Shown: piece by piece, positions 45,506-54,880 of the stretch | How the letters are laid out: every line of letters starts with the position of its first letter | How positions within the stretch are numbered: position 1 is the first letter of the stretch | From: Curtobacterium luteum | Lineage (GTDB): Bacteria; Actinomycetota; Actinomycetes; Actinomycetales; Microbacteriaceae | Length of the DNA stretch: 64,000 bases | Direction: 5' to 3' | Assembly: GCF_001475545.1 (NCBI RefSeq) | Contig: NZ_LDQC01000042.1 | Coordinates: forward strand, 1 to 64,000 | The notes under the pieces: generated by a model | Seen by the model: only the letters and a program-made list of their open reading frames with translations | Told to the model about the DNA's origin: nothing | Database searches by the model: none | Translations under genes and position numbers: made by a program

Positions 45506-46822
45506 ATGACCGCACCAGTTCGCGGCGACCAAGTCGCAGCAGCGCCAGATGTAACCTTGCCCGCCGACGGCCTGCTGCGGGAACCGAAGGGCTTCGCCCT
45601 TCGCTACTTCTTCGGCTCCTACGGCATTTTCCTCGCCCTGTTCGCTCCGGGGCTTGGGGGCCTCTCGGTTCGGGTGCAGGCGCTGGTCGGACTCGATCAG
45701 GCTCCAACAGTCCTCGGGCTGGTCCTTGGGAGTGGAGCTTTCTTTGCTCTGATCACGCAGCCGCTCGTCGGACGGTTGTCCGACCGGACGACCGCCCGGA
45801 CCGGGATGCGCAAACCCTGGATCATCGCCGGCGCAGTCGGCACCTTCCTAGGCATCCTCGTGATCACCGTCGCGCCGAACATCACGATGCTGATCGTCGG
45901 TTGGGCGATGGCTCAGCTATTCGCGAACTTCGCTCAGGCCGCACTTACGGCGACCGTCGCCGACCAGGTGCCGGAGGCTCGCCGTGGACGTGTGTCCGGC
46001 ATCATCGGCACGACCGCGCCCCTCGGCATCCTCACCGGCGCGCTCGGCCTCACCCTGCTTCCGAACGACATTCTTCGTATGGGTATCCCGGCGGCCATCG
46101 GCCTGATCGCCTGCCTCATGTTCGCTTTTCTGCTGAAGGACCGCGTGCTCACCACCAAACCCGACCGGTTCGACTTCCGTGAGTTCTTCGCATCGTTCGT
46201 GTTCAACCCCGCGAAGCACCGCAACCTCGGGTGGGCGTGGCTGAGCAAGCTGATGATCATGTTCGGGTACGCCTCGACGGTCACCTATCTCATCTTGTTC
46301 CTCGCGACGTCGTTCGGCATCACCGACATCGGCAAGCAGCTGCAGTTCAACCTCCTTGCAACAGTCGTTCTGGTGTCCGCGAACGTCGTGTTCGCCATCC
46401 TTGGCGGCTGGTGGAGCGACAAGATCCAGAACCGCCGCCTTTTCGTGGCGGTGGGCGCGGTGATGATCGCCATCGGTGTCCTGATGTTCCCGGTGGCACC
46501 GGCGCTCGGGACAACGTGGGGCCTGGGACTCATCCTCGTCGCCGAAGCGTTCATCGGCGCCGGCGCCGGCTTCTTCCTCTCCGTCGACATGGCGCTCAGC
46601 ATCGCGGTACTGCCGAACGCGGAGGAGGTCGGGAAGGACCTTGGCGTTCTGAACATCGCCAACACCCTGCCGCAGACGCTGTCCCCGCTGATCGCCGGTG
46701 TCGTGATCATCCCCCTCGGCGACACACTGTTCGGCGCCGGGTACTCCCTGTGGTTCATCGTCGCAGCCGCTGTGGCGCTGGTCGGCGCGGCGATGGTGTA
46801 CCGCATCAAGGGCGTCCGGTGA
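45506..46822 (+). CDS. MFS sugar transporter under LacI control
   Basis: 438 aa from ATG 45506 with GAAGGAG upstream. Twelve membrane segments. MFS motif GRLSDRTTARTGMRKPWII; the central loop FVFNPAKHRNLGWAWLSK and the KDLGVLNIANTLPQTLSP segment are shared with the glucoside carrier at 22881. No signal other than the helices. It carries the same operator as the esterase operon, so it probably imports the primary substrate, a glucoside or sucrose derivative. Confidence 0.9.
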   Translation: MTAPVRGDQVAAAPDVTLPADGLLREPKGFALRYFFGSYGIFLALFAPGLGGLSVRVQALVGLDQAPTVLGLVLGSGAFFALITQPLVGRLSDRTTARTGMRKPWIIAGAVGTFLGILVITVAPNITMLIVGWAMAQLFANFAQAALTATVADQVPEARRGRVSGIIGTTAPLGILTGALGLTLLPNDILRMGIPAAIGLIACLMFAFLLKDRVLTTKPDRFDFREFFASFVFNPAKHRNLGWAWLSKLMIMFGYASTVTYLILFLATSFGITDIGKQLQFNLLATVVLVSANVVFAILGGWWSDKIQNRRLFVAVGAVMIAIGVLMFPVAPALGTTWGLGLILVAEAFIGAGAGFFLSVDMALSIAVLPNAEEVGKDLGVLNIANTLPQTLSPLIAGVVIIPLGDTLFGAGYSLWFIVAAAVALVGAAMVYRIKGVR

Positions 46823-46941
46823 CGGACGGTTCGTGACCGTCTTCTAGCGCGACGCTCGACCCCGGCACGGGAAGGTCCGTGCCGGGGTCGACGTTTCTTC
46901 ACGGAGCAAGCTGAGCAGGCGGATTGAGCACGGACACGGCT

Positions 46942-47955
46942 CTAGGGCACTGCCGGTGACGAGTCGCGGATGACCATCTCTGCCTGGAACACCCGCCGTG
47001 CGTCCCACGATGCGCGAGGCTGCCGGACAGCTCGGTCGAGGGTCGCGGCGCACTCTTCACCCATCGCGTGCATCGGGACGGTCGCCGTGGTCACCGAAGG
47101 ACGCAGCAGCCCGCTGATCGCACCGTTGCCGTAGGAGATCACCTCCGTCGACGCGGGCACATCGGTCCCGACGGAATCGAGGGCGGCCATCACCGCGGGC
47201 AGCACCGTGTCCGTGAGGACGAAGACGCCCCGACGCCCGGACGCGGCGACCAACCGATCCGTGTCAAGGGTCTGGTCGTCACCGACGATGATGCGTTCCA
47301 GCAACGTGTCGGGTCGGAACGCGCCGCCGGCTGCTACAAGCGCACCCGAGAAGCCTGCGAGTCGCAGCGAGGTCGCACTCGTGACGAGCTTCGGGCCGGC
47401 GACAACGAACCGGTCGATGCCTCTCGCAAGAAAGTGCGTAGCCGCCATGTGTCCGACGCCGAGCTCGTCGACCATCACCGAGGGGGCGTTGCGTGCGGTC
47501 CGGTTGTAGAGCACGACCGGGATCTGGACGTCACCGCCCTCGACGAACGCGACATCGTCGTCATCAAGACCGACGAGCACGGCGCCGCCGAGCACTTCCG
47601 GGGACATCCATCGGAGTTTGTCACGGAGATGCCCACGCTCGAAGACCACGAGCGCACACGTCACCGCGATCTGCCGCTCCTCGAGGTACGCCGACACCCC
47701 GTCGAGGAACGTTCGAGCCGGGAGGACGTCCACGTCGCTCGGGACAAACACGCTCCACAGTGCGGTTCTGTTGCGGTGCCGTCGGCCGCCGGAAGCCTGG
47801 TAGCCGAGGTGCTCAGCCGCAGCGCGGACTCTTGCGATCGTGTCAGCAGCGATCCGGAACTCCGGACCGCGATCGCCGAGGACGACGGACGCCGTCGTCG
47901 AGGACACCCGGGCGCGTGCTGCCACGTCGCGCAAGGTGACGGTCTTGTTCGGCAC
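46942..47955 (-). CDS. LacI-family transcriptional regulator
   Basis: 337 aa from GTG 47955, which has GAGAGGA six bases upstream; the TTG at 47970 lacks such support. HTH: VTLRDVAARARVSSTTASVV with the hinge helix that follows. The periplasmic-binding-like domain contains VLVGLDDDDVAFVE, HMAATHFLARGIDRFVVAGP and a RRVFQAEMVIRDS end. It probably represses the MFS gene at 45506 and the divergent esterase operon through GCTGAA-N-TTCAGC palindromes. Sucrose or an acylated sugar is the likely inducer. Confidence 0.92.
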   Translation of the reverse strand: MPNKTVTLRDVAARARVSSTTASVVLGDRGPEFRIAADTIARVRAAAEHLGYQASGGRRHRNRTALWSVFVPSDVDVLPARTFLDGVSAYLEERQIAVTCALVVFERGHLRDKLRWMSPEVLGGAVLVGLDDDDVAFVEGGDVQIPVVLYNRTARNAPSVMVDELGVGHMAATHFLARGIDRFVVAGPKLVTSATSLRLAGFSGALVAAGGAFRPDTLLERIIVGDDQTLDTDRLVAASGRRGVFVLTDTVLPAVMAALDSVGTDVPASTEVISYGNGAISGLLRPSVTTATVPMHAMGEECAATLDRAVRQPRASWDARRVFQAEMVIRDSSPAVP

Positions 47956-47971
47956 GATAGATCCTCTCAAA

Positions 47972-47995
47972 GCTGAACTTCAGCAATGTTAGCTT
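47972..47995. promoter_or_regulatory. LacI-type operator, esterase operon/lacI promoter
   Basis: GCTGAACTTCAGC (palindrome 47972-47984) followed by AATGTTAGCTT. It lies 17 bases upstream of the lacI start codon and 37 bases before the first esterase gene, so one site can control both directions. Confidence 0.85.
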
Positions 47996-48031
47996 GGCGG
48001 AGTACCGCACACCACGAGCAGGAAGTCATTC

Positions 48032-48850
48032 ATGGCACTGACGACGTTGTCCTTCATGAGCAGCTTCCTGCGATCGAACCAGACCATCAGCGTGATCCTC
48101 CCGGATCTCCCGCTCGGCACCGACGCGCGTGAGTTCTACAGCTCCGGCAAGCGCTACCGCGTTCTGTGGCTGCTGCACGGCACGTTCGGGGACCACACCG
48201 ACTGGGTCCGCCGGACAAACATCGAGACGTACGCCACCGAGACGCAGACGGTGGTCGTCATGCCGAGCGCACTGAACTCGAACTACTCGAACTGGCCGGA
48301 CTTCTCCCTCGGCTACGACGCGAATCGCTACCTCGTCGACGAGCTGCTCCCACTGGTCCACGGCTGGTTCCCCGTCTCCGCAGCTCGCGAGGACAATGCC
48401 ATCGCGGGCCTGTCGATGGGCGGTCGAGGAACGATGAAGTTCGTCGCCAACAACCCCGAACTCTTCGGTCGCGCCGCGGTGTTCTCCGCTGCTCCTCGCG
48501 AGCTCGACGCGCTGGATGAGCACGAGGTCAGGGCCAGTACCGACCCGTTCGTGCAGCGTCTGGCGGGCATGGCCGACAACGTTGGGGGATGGCAGGCGTT
48601 CATCGACGGGGACGAGAACGTGTGGCGGATCTTCGATGAGCGCCGGGACGAGCTCCCGCCGATCCTGTTCAGCACCGGCGGAGCGGACGAACTCATCCGC
48701 GCCGACCTCGCCCGGTACCGTGAGCACGCAGCAGCGACCGGGTTGCCAATGCGCTTCGAGGAGATCCCCGGCCTCGGACACGAGTGGCGGTTCTGGGACG
48801 AAGCCATCCGGCGCGCCATGCCGTTCCTGTCCGGACAGACCGATGACTGA
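48032..48850 (+). CDS. Esterase of the tributyrin/S-formylglutathione hydrolase type
   Basis: 272 aa from ATG 48032 with AGCAGGAAG upstream. Alpha/beta hydrolase: LWLLHGTFGDHTDWVRRTN holds the oxyanion hole, GLSMGGRGTMKF the nucleophile Ser, and GLGHEWRFWDEA the catalytic His. No signal peptide, so it is cytoplasmic. The family (PF00756, esterase D-like) hydrolyses short acyl or feruloyl esters. It is the first gene of a five-gene run with overlapping or touching reading frames. Confidence 0.9.
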   Translation: MALTTLSFMSSFLRSNQTISVILPDLPLGTDAREFYSSGKRYRVLWLLHGTFGDHTDWVRRTNIETYATETQTVVVMPSALNSNYSNWPDFSLGYDANRYLVDELLPLVHGWFPVSAAREDNAIAGLSMGGRGTMKFVANNPELFGRAAVFSAAPRELDALDEHEVRASTDPFVQRLAGMADNVGGWQAFIDGDENVWRIFDERRDELPPILFSTGGADELIRADLARYREHAAATGLPMRFEEIPGLGHEWRFWDEAIRRAMPFLSGQTDD

Positions 48851-50324
48851 CCCCACCACACCCATCGACCCGCACGGGCGTGGTTCGGTGATCCGGCCTG
48901 GGAAACCTGACGACGATAACCGAGACTTCCTGCCGTCGCATCTGCGCGGGACGGACATCGTCGTCAACGAGAACGGCAACAACTCCCAGCCCTACCCCGC
49001 CGGACTCGTCAACCTGACGGACCTGCTCCACACTGACGCCGGGGTCACCGGCGTCGCATTCATCCCCCGCAGTGCACAGGCCGGTCCGGAGCTGCCGCTG
49101 GTCATCTCCCTTCACGGTGGCATGATGGCCGGCTGGGGGCAAGCGGTGTACTCATCGTGGACGCTCGTCGCCGAACGTGAGGGATTCGCCGTCGCCTTCC
49201 CCGATGCGTCGGCGGGCGGCATCTGGGCCCTGTCCGACCTGCCGCCCGGCCTCGGCGGGGAAGTGCCGGGCGCCGAAGACTTCGTCCCTGCGACGAGCGA
49301 CGAGAACCCTGACGAAGCGAAGATCATCCGACTCATCGACGCGATCGCGGGCGTGGTCCCCATCGACCGATCGCGGATCTACATGCACGGCATGTCGATG
49401 GGGCACGGCATGGCCGACCAGTTCGCCCGACGCCACGGTCACCTCCTCGCCGGCGCCGCGGGCTCGGCGGGTGCGACCTCGCCCCGGACCCTCGACGAGG
49501 AGCCACCGCGAACCGCTGTACCGACATGGTCCACCCAGGTCGAGTTCGACGACGTCCCGACCTTCTTCGGAACCGACCGACTGACCGCACTCGCGGCGAA
49601 CCGGGCAGCCTGGATCACGGTGAACGCGGTCCAGTCGTCCGTCCCAGTGGTGACCACGAACGGCTCCGACACGGTCCTGCGCTGGCGCGGTGCACGCGCC
49701 GACGTCGTCCTCCGGGACGTCGCCGGGCGCGACCACGGGCAGCCCTTCGACGACGCCGAGCAGGTGTGGGCTTTCTTCACCGGCCTCCGACGGGGTCCTG
49801 ACGGAATCGAGTCGACCGGACCGGACGTCCCGGGCGACGCCCTGAACCTGATCGTCGCCGACGGGAGCAGGCGTGCGGTCCTCGACCAGCAGCCGGTCGA
49901 GATGCGTGTCGCTCCGGCACGTCACCAGAGCTGGAAGTACCACGGGCTCGGCGGGGATCGGGTCCTCCGCGCCGACGTCGTGATGCTGCCCACGGAGTTC
50001 CTCGCCGAACACTTCGGTACTCGGCGACGGGTGGAGGAAGCGGGCGCTTCGGCGTCCTTCACCCTGCCAGACGGCCGCGAGGTGCGGTTCGCTCGCGGGT
50101 CGGTCGCCTGCCTCGTCGACGGTCACGTCGTCGCGATGCCGGTCGAGTGCATAGAGCGCGACGGGGATCTCCTCGTGCCGGCGGCCTGGTTCCTCCGCAC
50201 CACGTGCGGATGGTGGACGAGCGAGCGGGACGGTGTCCTCTACGCCACGGACCACTGGTGCGAACTCTCCATCGTCGCCGCGGCCGCCCTGCGCGCCGCG
50301 CTCCAGACGGCGGTGACTCCGTGA
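48843..50324 (+). CDS. PHB-depolymerase/feruloyl-esterase-like hydrolase with stalk-like C-terminal domain
   Basis: 493 aa from ATG 48843, overlapping the upstream gene by eight bases. The N-terminal alpha/beta hydrolase (residues about 60-330) has VISLHGGMMAGWGQ and the nucleophile Ser185 in HGMSMGHGMA, with ADHGQP-like His in RDHGQPFDDAEQ. The C-terminal 150 residues read VRFARGSVACLVDGHVVAMP and LLVPAAWFLRTTCGW, which resembles the copper-amine-oxidase N-terminal (stalk) fold. No signal peptide. This fusion is unusual, as stalk domains usually act outside the cell. Confidence 0.82.
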   Translation: MTDPTTPIDPHGRGSVIRPGKPDDDNRDFLPSHLRGTDIVVNENGNNSQPYPAGLVNLTDLLHTDAGVTGVAFIPRSAQAGPELPLVISLHGGMMAGWGQAVYSSWTLVAEREGFAVAFPDASAGGIWALSDLPPGLGGEVPGAEDFVPATSDENPDEAKIIRLIDAIAGVVPIDRSRIYMHGMSMGHGMADQFARRHGHLLAGAAGSAGATSPRTLDEEPPRTAVPTWSTQVEFDDVPTFFGTDRLTALAANRAAWITVNAVQSSVPVVTTNGSDTVLRWRGARADVVLRDVAGRDHGQPFDDAEQVWAFFTGLRRGPDGIESTGPDVPGDALNLIVADGSRRAVLDQQPVEMRVAPARHQSWKYHGLGGDRVLRADVVMLPTEFLAEHFGTRRRVEEAGASASFTLPDGREVRFARGSVACLVDGHVVAMPVECIERDGDLLVPAAWFLRTTCGWWTSERDGVLYATDHWCELSIVAAAALRAALQTAVTP

Positions 50325-51550
50325 CCGCGGCGCAACCCGTCCTCCGTGACAAGGAGCAGCGTCCGCGACGGTCAATCTGGTCACAACGGTTCGTGCTGAT
50401 CACCCTCATCGGTCTGATCGCGAACCTCGCCCAGTACATGTCGATCGCGCTCGTCCCCGTCGCATCCGCGAAGCTCGGCGGCGACGCGTTCATGGTCGGG
50501 GTCGTGACCGGCGCGTTCGCGATCACAGCGCTCGGGTCCCGGTTCTTCGTCGGGGTGGTCACCGGCCGCTTCCCGAAGCGCGCTCTCCTGTTCGCGACGC
50601 TGCTGCTCATCGCCGTCGCGTTCGCGTTGTACGCCGCCGCGCCGAACCTCGGGGTGCTCCTCGCAGGCCGCCTGGTGCACGGCATCGGGATGGGGTTCCT
50701 CGCACCGTTGACGCTCGCACTCGCGGCCGATGCGCTGCCCGAGGACCGTATGGCGAGCGGCATCGGTTGGTTCTCGATGAGTCAGGCGTTCTCCATGGCC
50801 GCGGGACCGGCGATCGGCTTGGCGCTGCTCGGGACGACGTCGATTCGCATCCCTTTCCTGATCTGCTTGGCCACGACGGCGGCGGCAGCGGTCATGGCCT
50901 GGGGGCTCCCACGGCAACACGACTTCGCGCCGGCACGTGTCCGCCTCCGCGCCGAATCGTTCTTCGCACGCGAAGCACTCCGACCCGCCGTCATCGTGTT
51001 CTTCCTCGCAAGCGGCTTCGCGTCCGTCAACGCCTTCGTCGTCCTCTTCGGCCGCGAACACGACATTGCCTCGGTCGGCACCTACTTCACCGTGTACGCG
51101 GCGACGATGCTCGCCGCGCGGCCGATCACCGGTCGGCTCGCCGACCGGTACGGGGTACGAGCCGTCATGGTCCCCAGCATGGTGCTGTTCCTGATCTCGT
51201 TCGTCGTCCTGGCGCTCTCGCACGGTCTGCCCATGCTGCTCGCCGCTGCAGTGCTCGCCGGGCTCGGCTACGGCGTCTGCCAGCCGCTCGTACAGAGCCT
51301 CGCACTCGGTTCCGTTGCACCGGAGCGCCGAGCAGTCGCGGGCAGCACCAACTACTTCGGAGTCGACCTGGCGTACCTGATCACTCCCGTCGCAGCCGGT
51401 GCGCTACTGACGGCTGCGACCGGCTCGTTCGGATCGACGACCGCCGGGTACACCGCGATGTTCCTCGTCATGACCCTGCCGGTCGCCGTCGCGATCGTCC
51501 TCGCGCTCCGGACCAGACGCACGCCCCGACCTGAGGAGAATTCGCTGTGA
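50321..51550 (+). CDS. MFS transporter of the esterase/phosphorylase operon
   Basis: 409 aa from GTG 50321 (GTGA overlap). About twelve membrane segments. The 2-3 loop has GVVTGRFPKRALLFATLL. A second copy of the motif, GRLADRYGVRAVMVP, is in the 8-9 loop. Unlike the carrier at 45506, it belongs to the short drug/metabolite branch, and may export released acids or import a second substrate. Its stop overlaps the next start. Confidence 0.88.
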   Translation: MTAAQPVLRDKEQRPRRSIWSQRFVLITLIGLIANLAQYMSIALVPVASAKLGGDAFMVGVVTGAFAITALGSRFFVGVVTGRFPKRALLFATLLLIAVAFALYAAAPNLGVLLAGRLVHGIGMGFLAPLTLALAADALPEDRMASGIGWFSMSQAFSMAAGPAIGLALLGTTSIRIPFLICLATTAAAAVMAWGLPRQHDFAPARVRLRAESFFAREALRPAVIVFFLASGFASVNAFVVLFGREHDIASVGTYFTVYAATMLAARPITGRLADRYGVRAVMVPSMVLFLISFVVLALSHGLPMLLAAAVLAGLGYGVCQPLVQSLALGSVAPERRAVAGSTNYFGVDLAYLITPVAAGALLTAATGSFGSTTAGYTAMFLVMTLPVAVAIVLALRTRRTPRPEENSL

Positions 51551-53031
51551 AGCGCATCGACAACAAGCCCATGCTCATCACCTACGCCGACGGGCTCGGC
51601 GGTGACCTCCCTACGCTGCGCGCCGTGCTCGACGACGAACTCCACGGCGCCTTCGGCGGCGTCCACGTCCTGCCGTTCTACCGGTCATCCGGTGACCGCG
51701 GCTTCGCAGTCATCGACTACGACGACGTCGACCCGGCATTCGGGACCTGGGACGACATCGACGCCCTCGCCGACCGGTACTTCGTCATGGCCGACTTCAT
51801 GGTCAACCACGTCTCGATTCGGTCGCAAGAGTTCCAGGATTACGTGGCCCGAGGCGACGCGTCCCCCTACCGGGACATGTTCATCCACTGGTCGGAGTTC
51901 TGGGAGCACGGGGAGCCCACCCAGGAGGAGATGGCGGCGCTGTACCGGCGAAAGGCCGGTGGACCGGTCAAGACGTTCACCCTCGCGGACGGCACCGCCG
52001 TGCAGCTGTGGAACACCTTCTTCGACGAGCAGGTCGACATTGACCCGCGGAACGCCGTGACCAGGGCGTACTACGACCGGAATCTCGGCCGACTCGCCGA
52101 CCACGTGCCCCTGATCCGCTTCGACGCCTTCGCCTACGCGACGAAGAAAGCCGGCACATCGTCGTTCTTCGTCGAACCGGACGTGTGGGAAGTGCTCGAC
52201 ATCGCCATGGAGCCGCTCAAGGTGCGCGGGACCGAGATGCTGCCGGAGATTCACGAGCACTACAGCGTGCAGATGAAGATGGCCGACCGAGGGCACTGGG
52301 TGTACGACTTCGCCCTCCCGATGCTGATGCTGCACGCCGTGATGACCGGCCGCACCGACCGCCTGCACCACTGGATGACTATCTGTCCCCGGAAGCAGTT
52401 CACCACCCTCGACACCCACGACGGCATCGGTGTTGTCGATGTCGCCGACCTCCTCACTGAGGACGAGATCGAGCTCGTGTCCGACCGGGTGAACGCCGTG
52501 ATCGCCGACAGTCGCCACCTCGTGCAGGGCGCACCGTCCGCGGTGCGACGCGACGGGCAGAAGGCGAAGCCGTACCAGCTGATGAGCTCGTACTTCTCCG
52601 CCCTCGGCGGAGACAGCCAGACCTACCTGCTCGCTCGCGTCGTGCAGCTCTTCGCACCGGGCATCCCGCAGGTCTGGTCCGTCGGCCTGCTGTTCGGCGC
52701 GAATGACGTCGAGGCCCTTGCCGCGTCAGGCGACCCGCGAGCCATCAACCGTCACGACTACTCCCGGGAGGAGATCGCCAAACGGATCACCGATCCCGAC
52801 GTCGCGCAGTACCTTGAGGTTCTCCGCTACCGCAACTCGAGCGCCGCATTCGCGGGCGAAGTCGCCGTGGAACAGACCCCTGACGACCACACGCTCCACC
52901 TGTCCTGGACGGGCGCCGAGATCCGCTCCGATCTGCGCGCGGACTTCCGGTCCCAAACGTGGACCATCACCGAGACCGATGTGAACGGGACAACGCGCGA
53001 AATCATGCACGCGCCTGCGTCAGTGCTGTAG
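51547..53031 (+). CDS. GH13_18 sucrose phosphorylase-type enzyme
   Basis: 494 aa from GTG 51547. The GH13 barrel is visible: GVHVLPFYRSSGDRGF, the conserved ADFMVNH, nucleophile Asp193 in LIRFDAFAYATK, acid/base Glu234 in EMLPEIHEHYS, and Asp292 in TLDTHDGIGVVDV. These match the pattern of sucrose phosphorylase, which gives glucose 1-phosphate and fructose. Sucrose 6'-phosphate phosphorylase and glucosylglycerate phosphorylase share this subfamily, so the acceptor is not certain. No signal peptide. It ends the LacI-controlled run. Confidence 0.92.
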   Translation: MKRIDNKPMLITYADGLGGDLPTLRAVLDDELHGAFGGVHVLPFYRSSGDRGFAVIDYDDVDPAFGTWDDIDALADRYFVMADFMVNHVSIRSQEFQDYVARGDASPYRDMFIHWSEFWEHGEPTQEEMAALYRRKAGGPVKTFTLADGTAVQLWNTFFDEQVDIDPRNAVTRAYYDRNLGRLADHVPLIRFDAFAYATKKAGTSSFFVEPDVWEVLDIAMEPLKVRGTEMLPEIHEHYSVQMKMADRGHWVYDFALPMLMLHAVMTGRTDRLHHWMTICPRKQFTTLDTHDGIGVVDVADLLTEDEIELVSDRVNAVIADSRHLVQGAPSAVRRDGQKAKPYQLMSSYFSALGGDSQTYLLARVVQLFAPGIPQVWSVGLLFGANDVEALAASGDPRAINRHDYSREEIAKRITDPDVAQYLEVLRYRNSSAAFAGEVAVEQTPDDHTLHLSWTGAEIRSDLRADFRSQTWTITETDVNGTTREIMHAPASVL

Positions 53032-53104
53032 TGCTCGACATCCGAGCTGAGCACGCTGCGGGTTCCGGTTGCCGATTGGCTTACGGGCGCAGTCATTCAC
53101 ACAA
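53032..53104. other. Short spacer before the IS3 element
   Basis: No gene or terminator seen. The left IS3 inverted repeat starts at its end. Confidence 0.4.
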
Positions 53105-53130
53105 GGGACTGCTGTCGATTCAGTTGACTC
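53105..53130 (+). repeat. Left inverted repeat of the IS3 element
   Basis: It matches the reverse complement of 55785-55810 at 24 of 26 positions. Confidence 0.9.
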
Positions 53131-53146
53131 ATTCGTTGAGGCCGCG

Positions 53147-53427
53147 AGTGCGACCTGTGGGTTGATGATCGTCTCGTACTCGATCGGGGTCAACTTCCCG
53201 AGACCGCGTTGACGGCGTCTCCGGTGGTACGTGCCCTCGATCCAGGTGATGATCGCCAGCCGGAGCTCTTCTCGGGTGGCCCAACGTCGCCGATTGAGGA
53301 CGTTCTTCTGCAGCAGAGCGAAGAACGACTCCGTCGCCGCGTTGTCCGCGCAGCACCGACGCGGCCCATCGATCCGAGCAGGCCGGCGTCATCGAGCGGA
53401 CGGACGAACTTCTTCGACCGGAACTGG
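53147..53427 (-). pseudogene. IS3 orfB, 3' portion (frameshifted)
   Basis: Reads FRSKKFVRPLDDAGLLGSMG, then, after a one-base shift, DNAATESFFALLQKNVLNRR and TWIEGTYHRRRRQRGLGKLT, the C-terminal part of an IS3 DDE transposase including the catalytic Glu in TESFF. It was separated from the rest of orfB by the IS30 insertion. Confidence 0.85.
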
Positions 53428-54880
53428 AGCGGATTCAACCGGTCGTCGAAACACCGGCTTGTTGAATTGAGCGTAGGTGCTCGTCGAGCGCTTCGGCAGG
53501 GGTCTTCCAGCCGAGCGTTTTCCGGGGTCGGCTGCTGAGTGCGGCCGCGACGGCTTCGAGATCCGTAGCGTCCCAGCGAGCGAGGTCGGTGCCCTTCGGG
53601 AAGTACTGCCGGAGGAGCCCGTTCGTGTTCTCGTTGGTGCCGCGCTGCCAGGGGCTGTGCGGGTCGGCTAAGAACACCGGGAGGCCGGTCTCGATCGTGA
53701 ACTGCGCGTGCTCGGACAGTTCCTTCCCGCGGTCCCAGGTCAGCGATCGGCGCAGCTGATCGGGCAGCGTCGTGATCGTGGACGCGAGGGCGTTCTTCAT
53801 CGTGACGGCGCCGTAGCCGGCCAGCGCGGGCCCGTTCTTCGTCCGCGGGATCACTCCCCAGCCCTCCTCTCGGGGCAGGTGGATCAGCATCGTGAATCGC
53901 GTTGTCCGCTCGACCAGGGTGCCGATCGCGGAGCGCTGCAGTCCGATGATCAGGTCGCCCTCCCCGTGCCCGGGAACAGCCCGGTCCTCGGCCTCGGCGG
54001 GTCGTTCGCTGATCAGGGTCTGCTCGGTCACGTGCGCCCAGGCCTGCTGCCGGGTCCGGGCGCGCGGGACGCGGAGCGCCCGCCCGGAGCGCAGGCATTG
54101 GACGAGCTCGCGGGAGAGAGCTCCGCGACCCTGGACGAACAGGGCCTGGTAGATCGCCTCATGGCTGATCCGCATCGACTCATCATCCGGGAACTCGATC
54201 GGGAGACGAGCGGCGATCTGCTCCGGGCTCCAGCCGAGCACCCAGGCGCGGTCACCGCGATGCGGCTTGTTCCGCCCTTTCCGAGCCGGACCGGACGGGC
54301 CGACCACGACCCCGTCGGGACGCGCGATCCGGCCGGAGAGCCGGTCCTGGACCCACTGCTGGAGCCGCGGGTTCTCGACCAGCTTCGCGACCTTCGGCCG
54401 ACGGGCTCGGCGTTCGGCATGCCACTGCGCAAGCGATGCCTTGTACTCGAGCCGATACGTCCTGGTCGAGGCGTTCCTGCGCAGCTCAGCGGAGATCGTC
54501 GAGGGCGCCCGCTTCAGCCTGCGGGCGATCTCGCGCGGACGCCGACGTCTTGGGCTCGCCAGAGCGCGATGTCCTCCCGTTCAGCGAAAGACAGGTAGCG
54601 GCCCGACACGGTCGCGGGCAGGCGAGGATTCACGCCGCCAGCGTGACGAAACCACCGGAACCCGACCGGTGATGACACACCTGCCGCGACGACCGCGTCC
54701 TCGGTCTTCGCGCCGGACGCGATCGCGGCCCAGAACCCGACCCGATCCTCCCGCCACGCGACTGTCGGGCGTCCCGGCGACGGGATCTGACCCCGATACG
54801 CCCGCGCCGCTGCATGCTTCTTCCCAATCCCCATCACGCACCTCCGAATCGAGATGGTCGGACGACCGGTTGAATCCGCC
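53428..54880 (-). mobile_element. IS30-family insertion, nested in the IS3 element
   Basis: 1453 bp. Near-perfect terminal repeats: GCGGATTCAACCGGTCGTC at the left (from 53429) and its complement at the right (to 54879). The 4-bp direct repeat CTGG flanks it at 53424-53427 and 54881-54884. It contains a single transposase gene on the minus strand with one frameshift. Confidence 0.93.
53435..54834 (-). pseudogene. IS30 transposase, frameshifted
   Basis: Starts at ATG 54834. The N-terminal HTH part (YLSFAEREDIALWRAQDVGV) ends in frame near 54535, where two extra bases or one missing base shift the frame; the next frame continues with IARRLKRAPSTISAELRRNA through to the stop at 53435. The DDE residues are kept: GEGDLIIG, TWDRGKELSEH and RGTNENTNGLLR. 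It is about 465 codons in total. Either an inactivated copy, a programmed frameshift or a sequencing slip. Confidence 0.85.

Noticed and set aside
45259-46182. 307-codon frame overlapping the MFS gene at 45506
   Set aside because: Different frame from the MFS gene; Arg/His-rich, without motifs, and ends inside it.
51685-52518. Minus-strand 277-codon frame across the phosphorylase gene
   Set aside because: It is antisense to a complete GH13 enzyme with all catalytic residues.
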